64,000 bases of DNA from Eopsaltria australis (lineage: Eukaryota > Chordata > Aves > Passeriformes > Petroicidae), in contig JAVTVJ010000663.1 of NCBI GenBank assembly GCA_034509425.1, positions 434,001 through 498,000 of the forward strand, read 5' to 3'. The translations under genes and the position numbers were made by a program. Below the pieces are notes generated by a model. It saw only the letters and a list, made by a program, of their open reading frames with translations. It was not told the DNA's origin and made no database searches. Shown here piece after piece: positions 23,550 to 36,217 of this stretch (position 1 is its first letter; each line of letters begins with the position of its first letter).

Positions 23550-26500
23550 ATTAATCCCCAAACTCCTAATAAGAAACCAGCATATTTATTTCAATATTTT
23601 CTCCTAGGTTAGGATTAAGTTCATCTAACTATCCTTTAGAAGTTTAATATTGGCTAAGATGACCATATAGTCTTCCTTTATATCTCAAAGGCATTTCTGC
23701 AGTTCCTGTAATGGCAGGTTTAAACAGAAAGATGTCTGCAGCAGTATTTTCTTACTTACTTTCTCCTTACTTCATCCAATTGTAGACAATACTAGTAGTT
23801 ACATGTAACAATATCATCAATGGGAGAAAATTAAAGGAATTCACAGCTTCTAAACCTGAAGAAAGAAATATTTGAATTAAGTGAATTTTGATGGACGCTG
23901 CAGAAATTCTTAAAATAAAATGGATGAAGTGTCATCAAATGAGGAATTCACCACTGGAGGAACTGTGGCACCAGCAGCTGAGCAGCTGTAATCAAAGCAG
24001 CAGCTTGACATTCCAACCTTCATTCATCAAATCCTCACTTCACACTGCAATGAGAATACCAATACAAACCCAGGCTGCAATGGTCTAGAAATCAAAAACT
24101 GCTTCAGAACAGGTAAAAAAAACCGAGCAGTATTCCAAAGCCGCAGTGAAGCAGCTCAGATTTGAAAATTATTCTTGGCAGCTTTTCAACACAGATTCTT
24201 ATGTCTAACTTTATGACTGAAAGCTTTTTGATAGTTCATGCACTTACAATAACAACACAACTGCAGTTTTTGTTGAATTGCTGGAGAGCTCAAGCAGAAA
24301 AAACAAATCTTACCTTCACAAGACACAGCAGTGGGTCAACCCAAGAAAATCTCAACTGGATGGAAAATAAGAAAAATAGTAATAATTTTTTTCCCACCAA
24401 ATTAAAAAAAAAATCACAAGGAGAAATATTGCCTTAATGTCATTCCTACTCAAACTTTTGGCCTAGGTTAAGAGAGAATGGGTAACACAATATTCTCATT
24501 ATAAGCCTTATGTTCAATTTACAGTGATGGAGCTCCAGTAATATTTTTTCAGTACTAATAAAAGATTAATTTTTCTTGCTTTTATTTCAAAACAGCATGT
24601 GTACTAGAAAAATAAACAAAAAACATCTGATTTTGTTGTCACTAAAACTCAAGAATTGCTTTTCTTCTAAGACAGAAAATCCCTAAAGAAGTCTGGTCCC
24701 TGACTTTTTATATCCCAAATCCCTTAGGTGAAATGACTTGTTTCCAATACCATTTAAAGCTACTTCTGGTTTACATAGAAGAGGTTTAAAATAAGCAAAC
24801 TCTTTAAGAAAACTGAAAAAATGCCCCAAACAATTTTTTGCTGTGAGGATGACCTATTCTTAGACAAATTCCTGCCCCCTCCCCTCTTGCTCTAGCTTCC
24901 TTTGCTGCCATTTTATGATAATACTATAATAATGGTAATACTACAATTCAGCATACTGGGATACAATCATATTTTAGACAAGTACAGTTTGAACACCAAC
25001 AAAGTATTAGGTGCAGAGCCTGACATCTGAAATATGTGTGAATTTGAACCCTGCAGCTAGAGATTGTGAGAAATAACAGTTAAGAATTTCTAGAATACCT
25101 TTCCTTTAAGGATATCAAGTAGGATGTGGTCCTACTGCAAGCACTTACCTAAACCTTTCACTCTTATGAAGCAGAGAAGAAAACTGGAAACTTGGACAAT
25201 CTGTGAGAAATCAGAATTTCTGTGGAATGCTCACTGTTGGTCAGAGGGGTGACCCATTGCTGTTGCCTTTCAATCTCACTGGAGGAATTTTTTTACAAAG
25301 ATCACCTTCATAGTGCCCGGTTTGGATACAGAGATTTATCCAACAGAGGAATGTTTGCTTTTATAGTGTATATTTTTCCAACTGGCATACTGTCAAGATA
25401 GTCAAAGCCTGTCACAGCTGTGAATAGCCTGCCTGGCTTTGTACTCATAGCTGTCACTATGAATTCAACAGCTGAAAAAGGGGGCAGAGAATCTGCACAG
25501 AATCCAGGTAACAGAAGAAACAAACCCTTTTGAGGGTGACTGATCCCCAGGGATTTCTCTTCTGCTGTTTTCATGTGTCTGTTTGAGAGCCTTGATTGCA
25601 AACTATTTCCTAGTACCAGTCTGAACAGTAATCCAGGAAAACATCAGCAGGAGTTACTGGGGCTTTGTACAAAGCTTGAGGAGGGTGAATTATCAAACAC
25701 AAATATAAAGCAATAAGGCTTGAGCTCTTTCATGAAACACTGCCTCATATGAACAGTGAGAAATACAGAAAATATTTGCCTAGATTGTCTGAAAAACGCT
25801 GGGGACTCCCGAAAGCAAGCTGTCTTTCTGAATAAAAGATCTAGTCATTAATGAAAAGAGTTGCCTTTAGCAAACTCTTTGCAGTAAACTGATACAGCTT
25901 TTTTTTTTTTTTTACTATTCTTTGCATTCGTTCTCTTTGGAACTGAATTATATGAGGAATCAGGAATATCAATGTAGTGGTTTGTCTATAATTCAGTTAT
26001 GATATATTAGTTGTTCATGGTATTAGCCCAGGTTATATCATTAGTACAAGTCTGTACATCTAAAATATATTATGAAATGTGAAACAAAATCATTCAACCT
26101 TTTTATTAATCCACAATTTATATATTTGATAATATTTTTTGTTTGCTTGCAATGATTTAGACATAAATATTATTATTTTAGTTCTTACCAGGTAGTTTTG
26201 GACACAAAATGTAGCACAGCAAATCTAGAACCTCAGTTTCTTGCAGTCCTGAGAAGTGAGTGATCTGAACAAATGGAAAAATTTAAAGAATATTCTTTAT
26301 TTCATATTAAGTGCTCAGAAATTTTGAAGGTCAGGTCTCTTCAGCAATCAAGCCCCACGACAATGGAGTTCTCCAAGTGTGTGGGTACCTTCTGCTTAGC
26401 ATATAAAAGAAACAGGCAATATGCTAGTGAAGTTACTGATATAGTTACAAAAAAAAAAACCTTAAAATACAGAGAAGAAATTCTAGAACAGATTTAAAGT

Positions 26501-29500
26501 TTACATGTACGAACTGGCAGCTCATGGGAGAGGCCAGTCATGCTCAGAGGCAAACCATGATCTGTAGGATAACCATGGCCAAGAGAGATGGTTCTTCTGC
26601 GAGCAGGTAAAGGTACAGACAAAAAGCTTGCTCAAAAGAATATAATACCTGGGATATATCATGATGGGACAGTGTAAGGGGAGGAAAAAATCTTGAAACA
26701 ACCACCAATCAAATGTTCACAAAAAATGTACATATTCCACATTGTTAGTGACCCACAGATGGAGTCATGGATAGTCTTGTAAATTAGCTAATGCAAAAAC
26801 AAATCAAAGTTTTGTCCTTTAATAGCTGTGTGAGCTGATGTGTCTGTCTCACAGGTAAATCTGCAATTTTTTCTCTGCATTAATACAGAGAAACATTCTA
26901 TTAAGTTCCAAATTTCAGTTAAATCTGAAAAGCCATAGTGTTGTCTGAGAATGAAGTAGAAGTATAAAGTCCTGGAGAATGTGTTAGTGAAGGAAATAGG
27001 AAAAATGAATGCCTTTCTTTTAATGTTCTTTTTTTGACTCAATTTATTTCACTTTATGAAATGATATTTTTAGCTGCAGATTAATTTCATTTGCAGATAT
27101 ATTTAATAGGTAACTGAGTGCCAAAATTGATTTCAATTTTTACACAGACTTGGAATTCAGTTCCTTTATTTCTGATGCGTGAGTATGAGTTGAAAGGTGC
27201 TGGATAACAGAGAACATTTAATTTTCCCACAAAATATGAATCTTTTGATATGCTGCAGTGCACTTCAAACTTCAGGATCTGGAAGGCATCCCGAATTACC
27301 TGAATGGCATATTTCAGTTTTTTTATCGTAGCAAGAGGGAAGAACAGACAGCAGAGTAGGGGAAAAAAAGAGTCTTGTGGACATTGCTGAGGGTTGTGAA
27401 CATAAAACACTGGCTTGAAGCCAGATCACTGACCAAGAAAAGAAAGAAATCACAAAAAGGACAGAGTCCATCCTTAAACCATTCAGAGATAATAGGGAAA
27501 AAAAGTAATTTAGATATAAAATAAAATACTATAATACAAATTCTTTGGCCAGGATTCCATGCAGGGACTTTTGTGATATGGAATGATTGTTCCTTTATTC
27601 AAATCACATCCCCTGGGATCTGTAGCACCTTTTAACCCATACTTATCCCTGGAGATGAGCCGCCTTAAAGTAGTAGACACTGACAGTGGTCATCTCCCCT
27701 CCATCCTACAGTCTCCTTGGGTGTTCTTCTGTGGAAGCACAAAGCTCCAGCCACATGTCTAATCACATTCACTTTTGGATAGCTGAATTCTGCTCTCTGT
27801 GCATGGTGCTCTGCAAGACATACGTTCTCCTTTGCTGGACACTGTTCTCTGCTTGTCCCTTTCAGCTGTCCTGCAGACACTCCTACAGATGTTCTGGAAA
27901 TCTGAGGAGCTACAATTCCCTGTGTGCTGTCTTATGGGCGAGTGCAGGATATTCACCCAGGAGATGCAAGATGCATCAGATTGGAATAGACCATGTCTCT
28001 AGGGAGACATGACAGGGGTCTTACTGCAAAACAACACAGCCCTTCTCCTTTCTGCTGCATCTCAATAAGAAGGACTAACTCCCAAAACACTCTGAAAGAC
28101 CAGCTGTAGGTTTGACTCTTGCCTCCAGCACTATGCAAAGTACATGCTTGACACTGTCATCTTGGAGAGGGAGCTTGATCCCCTCAGTGTGCTGACATCC
28201 ACATTCTGCTTAGAATTTGATAGATATTTATTGTGAAATGATTCAGTTCCATTCCAGACTCACTTCACTAAAGATGTAAGCAGAATATTCACAACCTTGT
28301 GACATTAAATCAAGACTACCGTAACAGGAGTGCAGAGAACATCATCACAACATAACTCTTTAATAAGACACAGATGTATTTTGGAGTTTTCAGACAAATG
28401 TTACAATTTTGTTGCTCATTTAACATTGGAAGAATCAATGAACTAGAACCTTGTAAGCTTGCTAGAAGCATTTCCTCCATTCCACTAATGAAAAAAAAAG
28501 AAACAAAACAAGCAAGGCAAAAAGAGGATAGGGCTGACTGGACCGGACTACAGCCTGCTGAGAGTGGAGATTCATCCACATTATTTCCCACTCTCATCAA
28601 CATCCTTGAACTTACCTCAGCAGAAGTGGAATGGGCTCGTGCATGCATTAAAGGATATGTATAGCCACACTGTAATAGCTATTAGAATGGGCTACATTCC
28701 ATAATTTCAGATTTCTGAGGAAAATAGATTTGAGAAAAGGTGTAGAGGGAAAGTATGGCTTCCGCATGAAAAAAACATTGTGATAAGGTATAAGCACTCT
28801 GAAGCTTTCTGATTTGCCCCTCTTCCTTCTACACACATGCACACATGGAGACACACAGACTTCTTGTGCTCAACTCCTGGCTGCTCTAAATTTTTATACT
28901 AAGTGGTTTCACAGTTCATGGCTTGTGCCTCCTTCATGCACACAGGTAGTTATGCAGTTAATAAAAGTGCCTTCAGTATTCTTTGTTTCTTAGCGGGACT
29001 TTTTTTTCTTGAGAAGCAATACATATGGCAGTATCTGGAGGGAGGTGTTGTTTTTTTTCTCTTTTCCACTTTTAAGTCTATGTAAGCTGATATTGGAGTG
29101 AATGTGTTTTATTTCTTTATCCTAGATAATTTGTGACAAAGAAGGCCTCAGTAAGTTTTGAAAGCATTTATTTTCACTATTTTTTTGGTTCTCTTTTAAT
29201 TTAATATATTTGCCCTTTTTGTTTCCTCTTTTTCAATTTTCTTCTGCCCTTCTCATAATTTTTGTTCTAATTATTTCCAAAATGTCATGAGTTGCCATCG
29301 AAAATTAATTAGTTTCCCACTGTTTCCCTGCTTTCCCGTTCTACATTTACAGTATTCGTATTTCTACTTTCTCCCTTTGTTTTGTCCTGTGGAACAAATA
29401 GCTTATTTGTTATGGAATTTTTTCTTCTTTATCTTCAAGGCTTGGGGCACTTCAGCTAAATTTGTGTTATGATACTGTAGAGCTCTACTGGCTCAATGTG

Positions 29501-29737
29501 TGTTATGACTTTCTGAAGAGCAGTACACACTGGATGTGCCTCCTGTTGCTGCTTACTAAACAAAACAACAGTGCTTGGAGCCTGGATTTTACAAGACCAA
29601 GAAAACCTGTTTGACAGAATTCAGGCACCAGACTTTTATTTTTCCTGGATGTTTCAGAATCTGTTGAGGTTTATTTTAAATTAAATACACATTATTATCT
29701 ATGAAGTCTCCTTAAGAAAACTTTTCTGAATATGCAA
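23550..29737. other. noncoding stretch with weak candidate exon
   Basis: No known repeat was recognised apart from simple runs (T-run at about 25900-25916). A GC-richer part at 27.6-28.2 kb holds several overlapping ORFs on both strands with no recognisable product. A weak candidate exon at 25308-25471 is listed separately. Confidence 0.6.
25308..25471 (-). other. weak candidate terminal exon (unknown product)
   Basis: On the minus strand a pyrimidine-rich tract (CTGCCCCCTTTTTCAG) ends at 25472 in a good splice-acceptor form. An open frame runs from there to a stop at 25308-25310, encoding about 53 residues of ordinary globular-protein composition, starting VEFIVTAMSTKPGRL and ending KSLYPNRAL. 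I do not recognise the protein. No partner exon or poly(A) signal close by supports it, and open frames of this length are common by chance, so this is only a candidate and could be intronic sequence. Confidence 0.15.
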
Positions 29738-29973
29738 TGTATTGGGTCTGACTGGGGTAAAGCTCACAGGCCTTACACTGCTGTACTTTGCTTTGGTAGC
29801 TGGCATTGATAACAGAGCAGTGTTTTGGCTACTGCCAAGCTGTGCTGTCCCTGTGACATTCCTTCCCCCACTGAAGGGGATGGGGGGAGCAAGATCCTGG
29901 GAGGGGACACCAGCAGGCCAGCTGACCCCAGTCAGCCAAAGGGATATTCCATACCATATGACATCAGCTCAGA

Positions 29974-29980
29974 TATATAA
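29974..29980 (+). promoter_or_regulatory. LTR TATA box
   Basis: TATATAA lies 8 bases after the CRE-like octamer and about 205 bases before the AATAAA signal, a normal LTR layout. It is the best-preserved promoter in the window, although there is no evidence that it is active. Confidence 0.7.
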
Positions 29981-30183
29981 GGGAAGGAAGAGAGGAGGAG
30001 GAGGAGGCACTCAGGGCTGGTCCATGTTTGCCTCCTTGAACAACCACCACGTGTGCTGGAGCCCTGCTTCCCAGAAAGTGTCCGGACATCACTGCTGATG
30101 GGAAGTAGAGATTGATTGTTTTCCCTTCTTGCTCTTGCGCGCGCAACTTTCAACTTGCTTATTCTATTTTTTTCTCCCACTGT

Positions 30184-30189
30184 AATAAA
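30184..30189 (+). promoter_or_regulatory. LTR polyadenylation signal AATAAA
   Basis: The signal sits within TGTAATAAAACTGCC, about 113 bases before the LTR end. The equivalent position in the 37.5-kb copy reads AGTAAA and has decayed. Confidence 0.7.
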
Positions 30190-33100
30190 ACTGCCTTTAC
30201 TCACCCTGATAGTCTTTTCAATATTATCCTCTCCCAGCGGGAGGGGGAGTGATAGAGTGATTGAGTGGGCACCTGGCCCCTGGCCGGAGTCAACCCACGA
30301 CATGCAGGAACTCAATTATCCAGAAAACTGTCTATTAACACCACAAATTAAGCTTCATTTTCTCCACTACACTTCCCTGAAAGTCCATACATCCACAAGT
30401 CTTTAGGAAGTGATTCATTCCCACTAAAACTTTTTCATTGTAAAAGCAAGGCACACATTAAACAATTCACATAAAATAGTGCAACAGTAATCAGGGGACT
30501 GTGTCTTTAGAGATATAATATAGGAAAGGTGGAAAGGTGTTGTTCAAAGAGTAGAACTGTAAAATGTACCACCAGTTCATTTTTTTTTTCTTTAAGACTT
30601 CTTTAATGTTAGTTTTATGCCCACTTATTTCCTGAATTTAGTCTGCCATATCCATGTTTGTGGTACTTATTTTTGTATGGATGCTATAGCCTGAAACTGT
30701 TCTATAGATGGTTCCAGGTGTAGAACTAAAACCACACAGAATCTAGTTTTCCTATTCAGTGGAGTATATCTTTTCTGAGCCTATATAAAATCTCTGCACA
30801 ACTGAAGTCTGAACATTTTCTGGTTTGGACTATGTTGAGAAATTGTAAGGTTGTACAGAGAATTTGTTAGGTCCCAGTTCAGCTGTGTTCATTCCAAAAC
30901 AATAGGTGGACACACCACTCTCCTGTTGAGGTAGCCATCACTATTAGCATGTTACCACGAGCCCTTTGTCTGCTGATGAGGGTTGGTATGGAACATCCTA
31001 TGGCTGCAGCATCCCACAGTGGGGAGAGCATGGGAGGGGTGGTGTGCACATCCTGCAGTGCAACATGGGCCAGTCAACACATCCTGGATTCACACATCCA
31101 CAGACAACCCCAAATTGATTTCTCTGTGATGCTGGATCTGCTGTGAATGGATATACACTGCTTAGTAATTTGCATATAAACAGAACACCAGCTTTCTGTA
31201 GAAATTGGACTGACCCTATTACTGTTACATGAAGTGCATTTACTAAACATTGTTTCTTGATATTTTGTAGAATGTTAAATATAGCCATAATTACTAATCA
31301 CAAAATCTAATTTTATGCTTGAATTAAGCTACTGCACAACAGGGGTTTTTTTAATTCACAAGACAGTAATTTATTATTTGGTATATTAACATCTCTCATA
31401 TTTTTCAAGATTATTTTACAACAAGAGTCACATTTAAAATTATGGATTATTCTGCCCAAAGAAAATCCCAGGATAGATTTTCACATTAATGCTGTTGCTT
31501 TTCCTGAATGGCCTGATACATGATAAGGTGAGGTCACATTTTTGGAGGAATCTTCCTTGAAGATCTTTATCTAATAAATCAATACAGTGCTCTTAGCCTC
31601 CAAATTGCAAATCTTTGAAAACATAAATGTTTTTGCTTAAAACCATACAACCATTTTTAGAGGAAGAATTGGTAATGTGCTAGATAATTTATTAAAATAA
31701 TACTTGCTTTTATTTCTTCACTAATAACCTAATAAACAGAGACCTACAATATACTCAATCAGTTATATATAGAACAATTCATATATGTATAGATATTTAT
31801 ACTTTCCTGTTTTATCTTGTTACAGTCTATCCAGCATATAATGCCTTCCATATACAGAAAACATATTTAACAATTACATTTTTCAAAATACTATCCTGAA
31901 TTAGTCATTTACCCAGAGAAACAAGGATGCCTCCTTGACTGATATATTACAAAATTCCAGTCAACGACTGGATGCCCTTGTAAGTTAGGTGAGTAAGATG
32001 ATGAGGTAAGAATGAAAATTTTGCAGGACTGTTTATCAGTCAGTTTGTAGAAAATCTCTCTGCATGGTCTACCATTTTTAACAGATGTGCTTTATGATTC
32101 TAGATGAGCTATGGAAGTCCCAAATTACAGGTGAATGCGCAAGGGTCCATAACTTTTAAAACCAGAAGGATTCTTAATAGAAAAAAATACATGAAAGTGT
32201 TGAGTTCTACTTTTAATTAGAAATATATTTAAGCTTGCAGTGCAACTCAATGAAATGGAAAAATCACTTGCTGAGAAAAAGGTCAACAAATCCAAACCAC
32301 CCATGCTCATGTAGTAGAGAGACTGACTCTGTCTTCAAGGATGTTATCCAAATTTAAAGAATTAGTGGAAAATGTCATGGTATCAGAGAATGAGAGTCTT
32401 TAATAGGAAAGAATGGAAAGGAAAAAAAATAGCTTTGTAGAGGTTAATCCACAAAAAGAACAAACACGTGTCCTTTGGCAAAATATGTTAGCAGTTATTA
32501 CAATAATAAGAAGGGTTATTGTAAATTAGAGCCGAGATTTCAGACAAGGTCCAGTACTGAAAATAAATCCTCAAAAACACCATAAAGTAGAAAAAGATAA
32601 TGAATTTCTGAAGCAATAAAACATTCACGAAGTTAACTAATGATACAACTTTTCATAGCATGCCTTACAGTAGTACATGTATTTAGAAACTGAACTGGGT
32701 AATATCACTATCAAAATACCTTTTTAAACAGATATTTCAAAATCTTTTCAACAACACTTGATTCAAATATCAATTCCTAAGCCTGCATCATTACTTAAAA
32801 ATTTAACATGTTATAGTTACTTAAATAAATATTGGAACACTTCTTCTTGGAAATTTAAATTCACTGTTTTTAACTGGCATTACAGAGTTTGAAAGACATG
32901 AAGGTTTTGTCACATATTATGCATGCACATCTATCAATTATTGGAGTAATCAGCAGTGAATTGGAAATACACAGTTTGGAGGTTCCCATGAAGTGTAGGA
33001 ACAGGAGTGCTGTCTCTCAGTAGAAACAAATATGGCAATAAATAATGAGCACCACATCACTTCTTGTATTTTGATATGTACTTGATAATTATTTGGAGGC

Positions 33101-34394
33101 TAAAACTGACAGATAAATATTTATCTGTGATTTATGGACAGAGAAGACCATTATGTTCTATTCAGTTTGACATTCTGTGTAACAAAGGTCACAGATCTTC
33201 ATTATGAGAAAATACATATTGGAGATATGAATCCTAGAGAATACAGATTTATTACACTGTGACAGATTATTTTGTAAGGACATAACTGTTAAAGAATGTT
33301 ATATTAGCATGAGATATATATTAGAGATACACAGATGTTTCAAAGTTATGAATGCACCATTGCACTGCCATGGTCATCCTTGATGGTAATTAATGCAAAT
33401 CTTATAAACCAGAAGAAGTCTTGTGATAGTTTTGACCCTGAGAAAAAAGAATCACTTATATCCACAGGCATGACCTACAGCGAAGGTAAAGGATACCAAG
33501 AGGCAACTGTAATCTCAGGTCACAGAATGAATTCACAACATTCCAGCCCTGACATAATGAAACAGGCTGACTAAACTCAATCTGCATTAAGGATCTGATT
33601 GGGATGGTGAAATAAACTATACCTATTTTATCATATAAAGCTTAAAGAGACAAAAGAAATCTGCAGGAGTAGAACTGTAATAAAGTTCACAAACCTGCTG
33701 GGCATAATCACAGCGAGTTACAAATGGATTAAAGACCAAATGAGTGTTCTGAAGGGAAAGAAACATAATGCCACACTTGAAAAAGATTACCAAGAAATTG
33801 ATATTCAGTACTTGTTCTGGGTAGATCAGCAGTATCATTAATCTGATAACTATGGCAAAAATACTTTTGGCATTGTGTAAAAACACAAATCTGCATCAGT
33901 TAATGAGAGAATTGTTGGAAGGTTATTTGGGTACTACAGAAATATTTTTCCCATAATGTATTTCCATTTGAGTGTACTTCTATGAAATTATAATAATTAG
34001 GGTCAGATATTTTGGTACAAAATTGAAATTAAATTGCCTTAATGTAATTTGCAAAGTCAGATTGTGGGTATTAGTTTTTACCAACAGCCAGGCAGAATTA
34101 GTGCACTCTGACAAATGAAAAAAATACCGTACTCAGTGTTCTCTAAAACTAACCATGGAGAAACCACAGGGTTTGCTGCATCAATGAACAGAATACATTT
34201 ATAGGCCATTTTATTATTTTTTTTTCATTTACCTCCTTACCCCAACATCATTTTGAATGAAGCAAGAAAATGAACACTCCTTGCAGGAGAACCGAGTTCA
34301 TAACTGTCACAAAACACTGGAAGTCAGCATGATAATGAGCCAATTTGTGTGGAAATGAACTCATTAATGCTAATGTTTTGCTGACTCCCAACTG

Positions 34395-34447
34395 ATTCAC
34401 GAACTCCTTAACAAAAATCAAAACAGAAGGAGAGGAGGTTCGTGAAT
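34395..34447. repeat. imperfect inverted repeat
   Basis: ATTCACGAAC (34395-34404) is exactly complementary to GTTCGTGAAT (34438-34447). Pairing continues through TCCTT with one bulged G and a terminal G-T pair, leaving a loop of about 20 bases. It may be a relic of a palindromic transposon end or part of a conserved element. Nothing nearby decides between these. Confidence 0.75.
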
Positions 34448-36171
34448 TTTGGAGTTGTTGTGTGAAGAAACAAACGTGTCTCTTCCTTATTCATATTCCA
34501 AATTCAGTGATCTACTCTGTGCTCTGATCATCCCATCCCAGAATACAGTCTGGGGAATATCAGTTTGTATAGAATATATTATAGGTGAATTATAAAAAAA
34601 CTTGTAAGATAGAAAAGAAAGTATTGATTGCTTCTAATTTTTAATTCCTTTCAAACAAAACAATTCTTTACTTTCAAATGAATAGGCTTTCCAACCTGAA
34701 GAAAATAGGAGTTTTTATATAAGAAATCTCAAAAACAATTCTGCAAGATACTGATTCTCATACTTCAGATATTTACACAAATCTGTCCTTCATGCAAATG
34801 ATGCTTTTACTGAGGTGATTTCCAGGTAGAGCATACCAATATCACCAGTTACTTCTACATCCAAACCATGTATTTCAAAATCACCATACTTTTTTTGCTT
34901 AAAATAAACCCACCAAAAGAGGGAACAGCCGAGGTACAAAGGTAAAACATGAATTTTTGTTATCTCAGAGGAGCATTGAGAGTTTTATCACTACAAGCTG
35001 CAAAATATTAGAAAGCTTCTACTGCAAAGCATATTCGAAGAGCTGGAGGTCACAAGGTATGTGCAGCTCTGATAAACATCTCAACTCTTAACTCAGAAAG
35101 ATTAGACTGTAAATCTTGCATGAGTGCTTCAATAAGGAACTGCAGAAGTGCATCACATGAAGTTACAACTATTTTATGAAGATTGGAATAAATTTTTTAG
35201 ACTTATGAAGATAAATTTGCATTGAGTTTATTTTTAAAAACTGATATTTATTAGATTAGGTTAAGATGATACAGGGTTCAATTAACACTTAATAATTCAT
35301 AATTATTTTATCTACTCTAATTCATACTTAAAGGCTTTAATTAATTAAAATTTTAGAAAATAATTCTTCTTGATTATGCCAATTACTTCAGTCAAAACTG
35401 CATTACCATTTATTTTTATAGAACCATAGTCAGTATTGTATTTCTTTGTTATTGAGCTACATATCTAGCAAGGAAGAGAGCCAAATTAGCAAAAATAGAC
35501 TTCTTTTATATCCTAACCAATATTCAACCTTTAGTATCATTTTGTCAATGTGACAGCTACACAGTGATGCTACTTTTACAGAATCAATTCCAATTAATAG
35601 TTTTTTATTAGTTTTTTGTTGATTGATGGTTTTGGTTTTGTTTTGTGGTTTTTTTCTTAGATCAAAACACCTTCAGTGGATCAAAGTTCTTTGAGTTCAT
35701 ATCTGAAGTGAGATATCTAGGAGAACAACCACCTCTTAAACAGAAACCTAACATTACCAAGTAGTTCTTTATCTCTTTGCTAAGGTACAATATCACAATT
35801 TATTTTCCTTTTCTATTCAGCTTAGAAATACCAAAATTTTCAACTTGTTGGTGGTCAGAATGAAGAAGATTAAACAATGTAGTTAAGGGAAGTAAATGGC
35901 AGTGACATAATTGCCTGCAATTTCATTTCTTTTTTCTATGGTTTCTTAAGGCTAGTATTTAATTATTGGTATGACAGTCATTGATACTGCATTGTTGTGC
36001 TGCTGAAAAGTCATGCCAGAAAACATTTTGACACTGCAGCATAGCTCTGAGATAACTGAGCTAATTTTAAGCAAAAAAAGTGGATAAAAGAGCACATCTG
36101 GGGGTCCATAAAGGCTGTTATTTTTACTATCAAAATAAACTCATTTTATTCCAGTGGAGGCATATTGAAAA

Positions 36172-36217
36172 AATCAATACAATACTACTACAATACAATC
36201 AATACAATACTACTACA
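36172..36217. repeat. 25-bp tandem duplication
   Basis: The 25-bp unit starting AATCAATACAATACTACT at 36172 is followed directly by an exact second copy of its first 21 bases (36197-36217). It is a recent slippage-type duplication. Confidence 0.9.

Larger units (their letters stand above)
29738..30302 (+). mobile_element. solo ERV LTR with target-site duplication
   Basis: This 565-bp LTR starts TGTATTGGGTCTGACTGG and ends CCGGAGTCAACCCACGACA. The 5 bases before it are TGCAA (29733-29737) and the 5 after it TGCAG (30303-30307), a 5-bp target-site duplication with one mismatch; 5 bp fits ERVL and some other ERV classes. Inside are a conserved core (CCAAAGGGATATTCC at 29936-29950, CATATG, CRE-like TGACATCA at 29959-29966), a TATA box (TATATAA, 29974-29980) and AATAAA (30184-30189). 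No internal viral sequence remains, as expected after recombination between two LTRs. ORFs of 96-127 codons over it are not genes. Confidence 0.92.

Noticed and set aside
22463..23555. target-site duplication for the long LTR (CAAAT versus CAATT)
   Set aside because: Only four of five bases match and the 3' end of the LTR is not certain, so it is not claimed.
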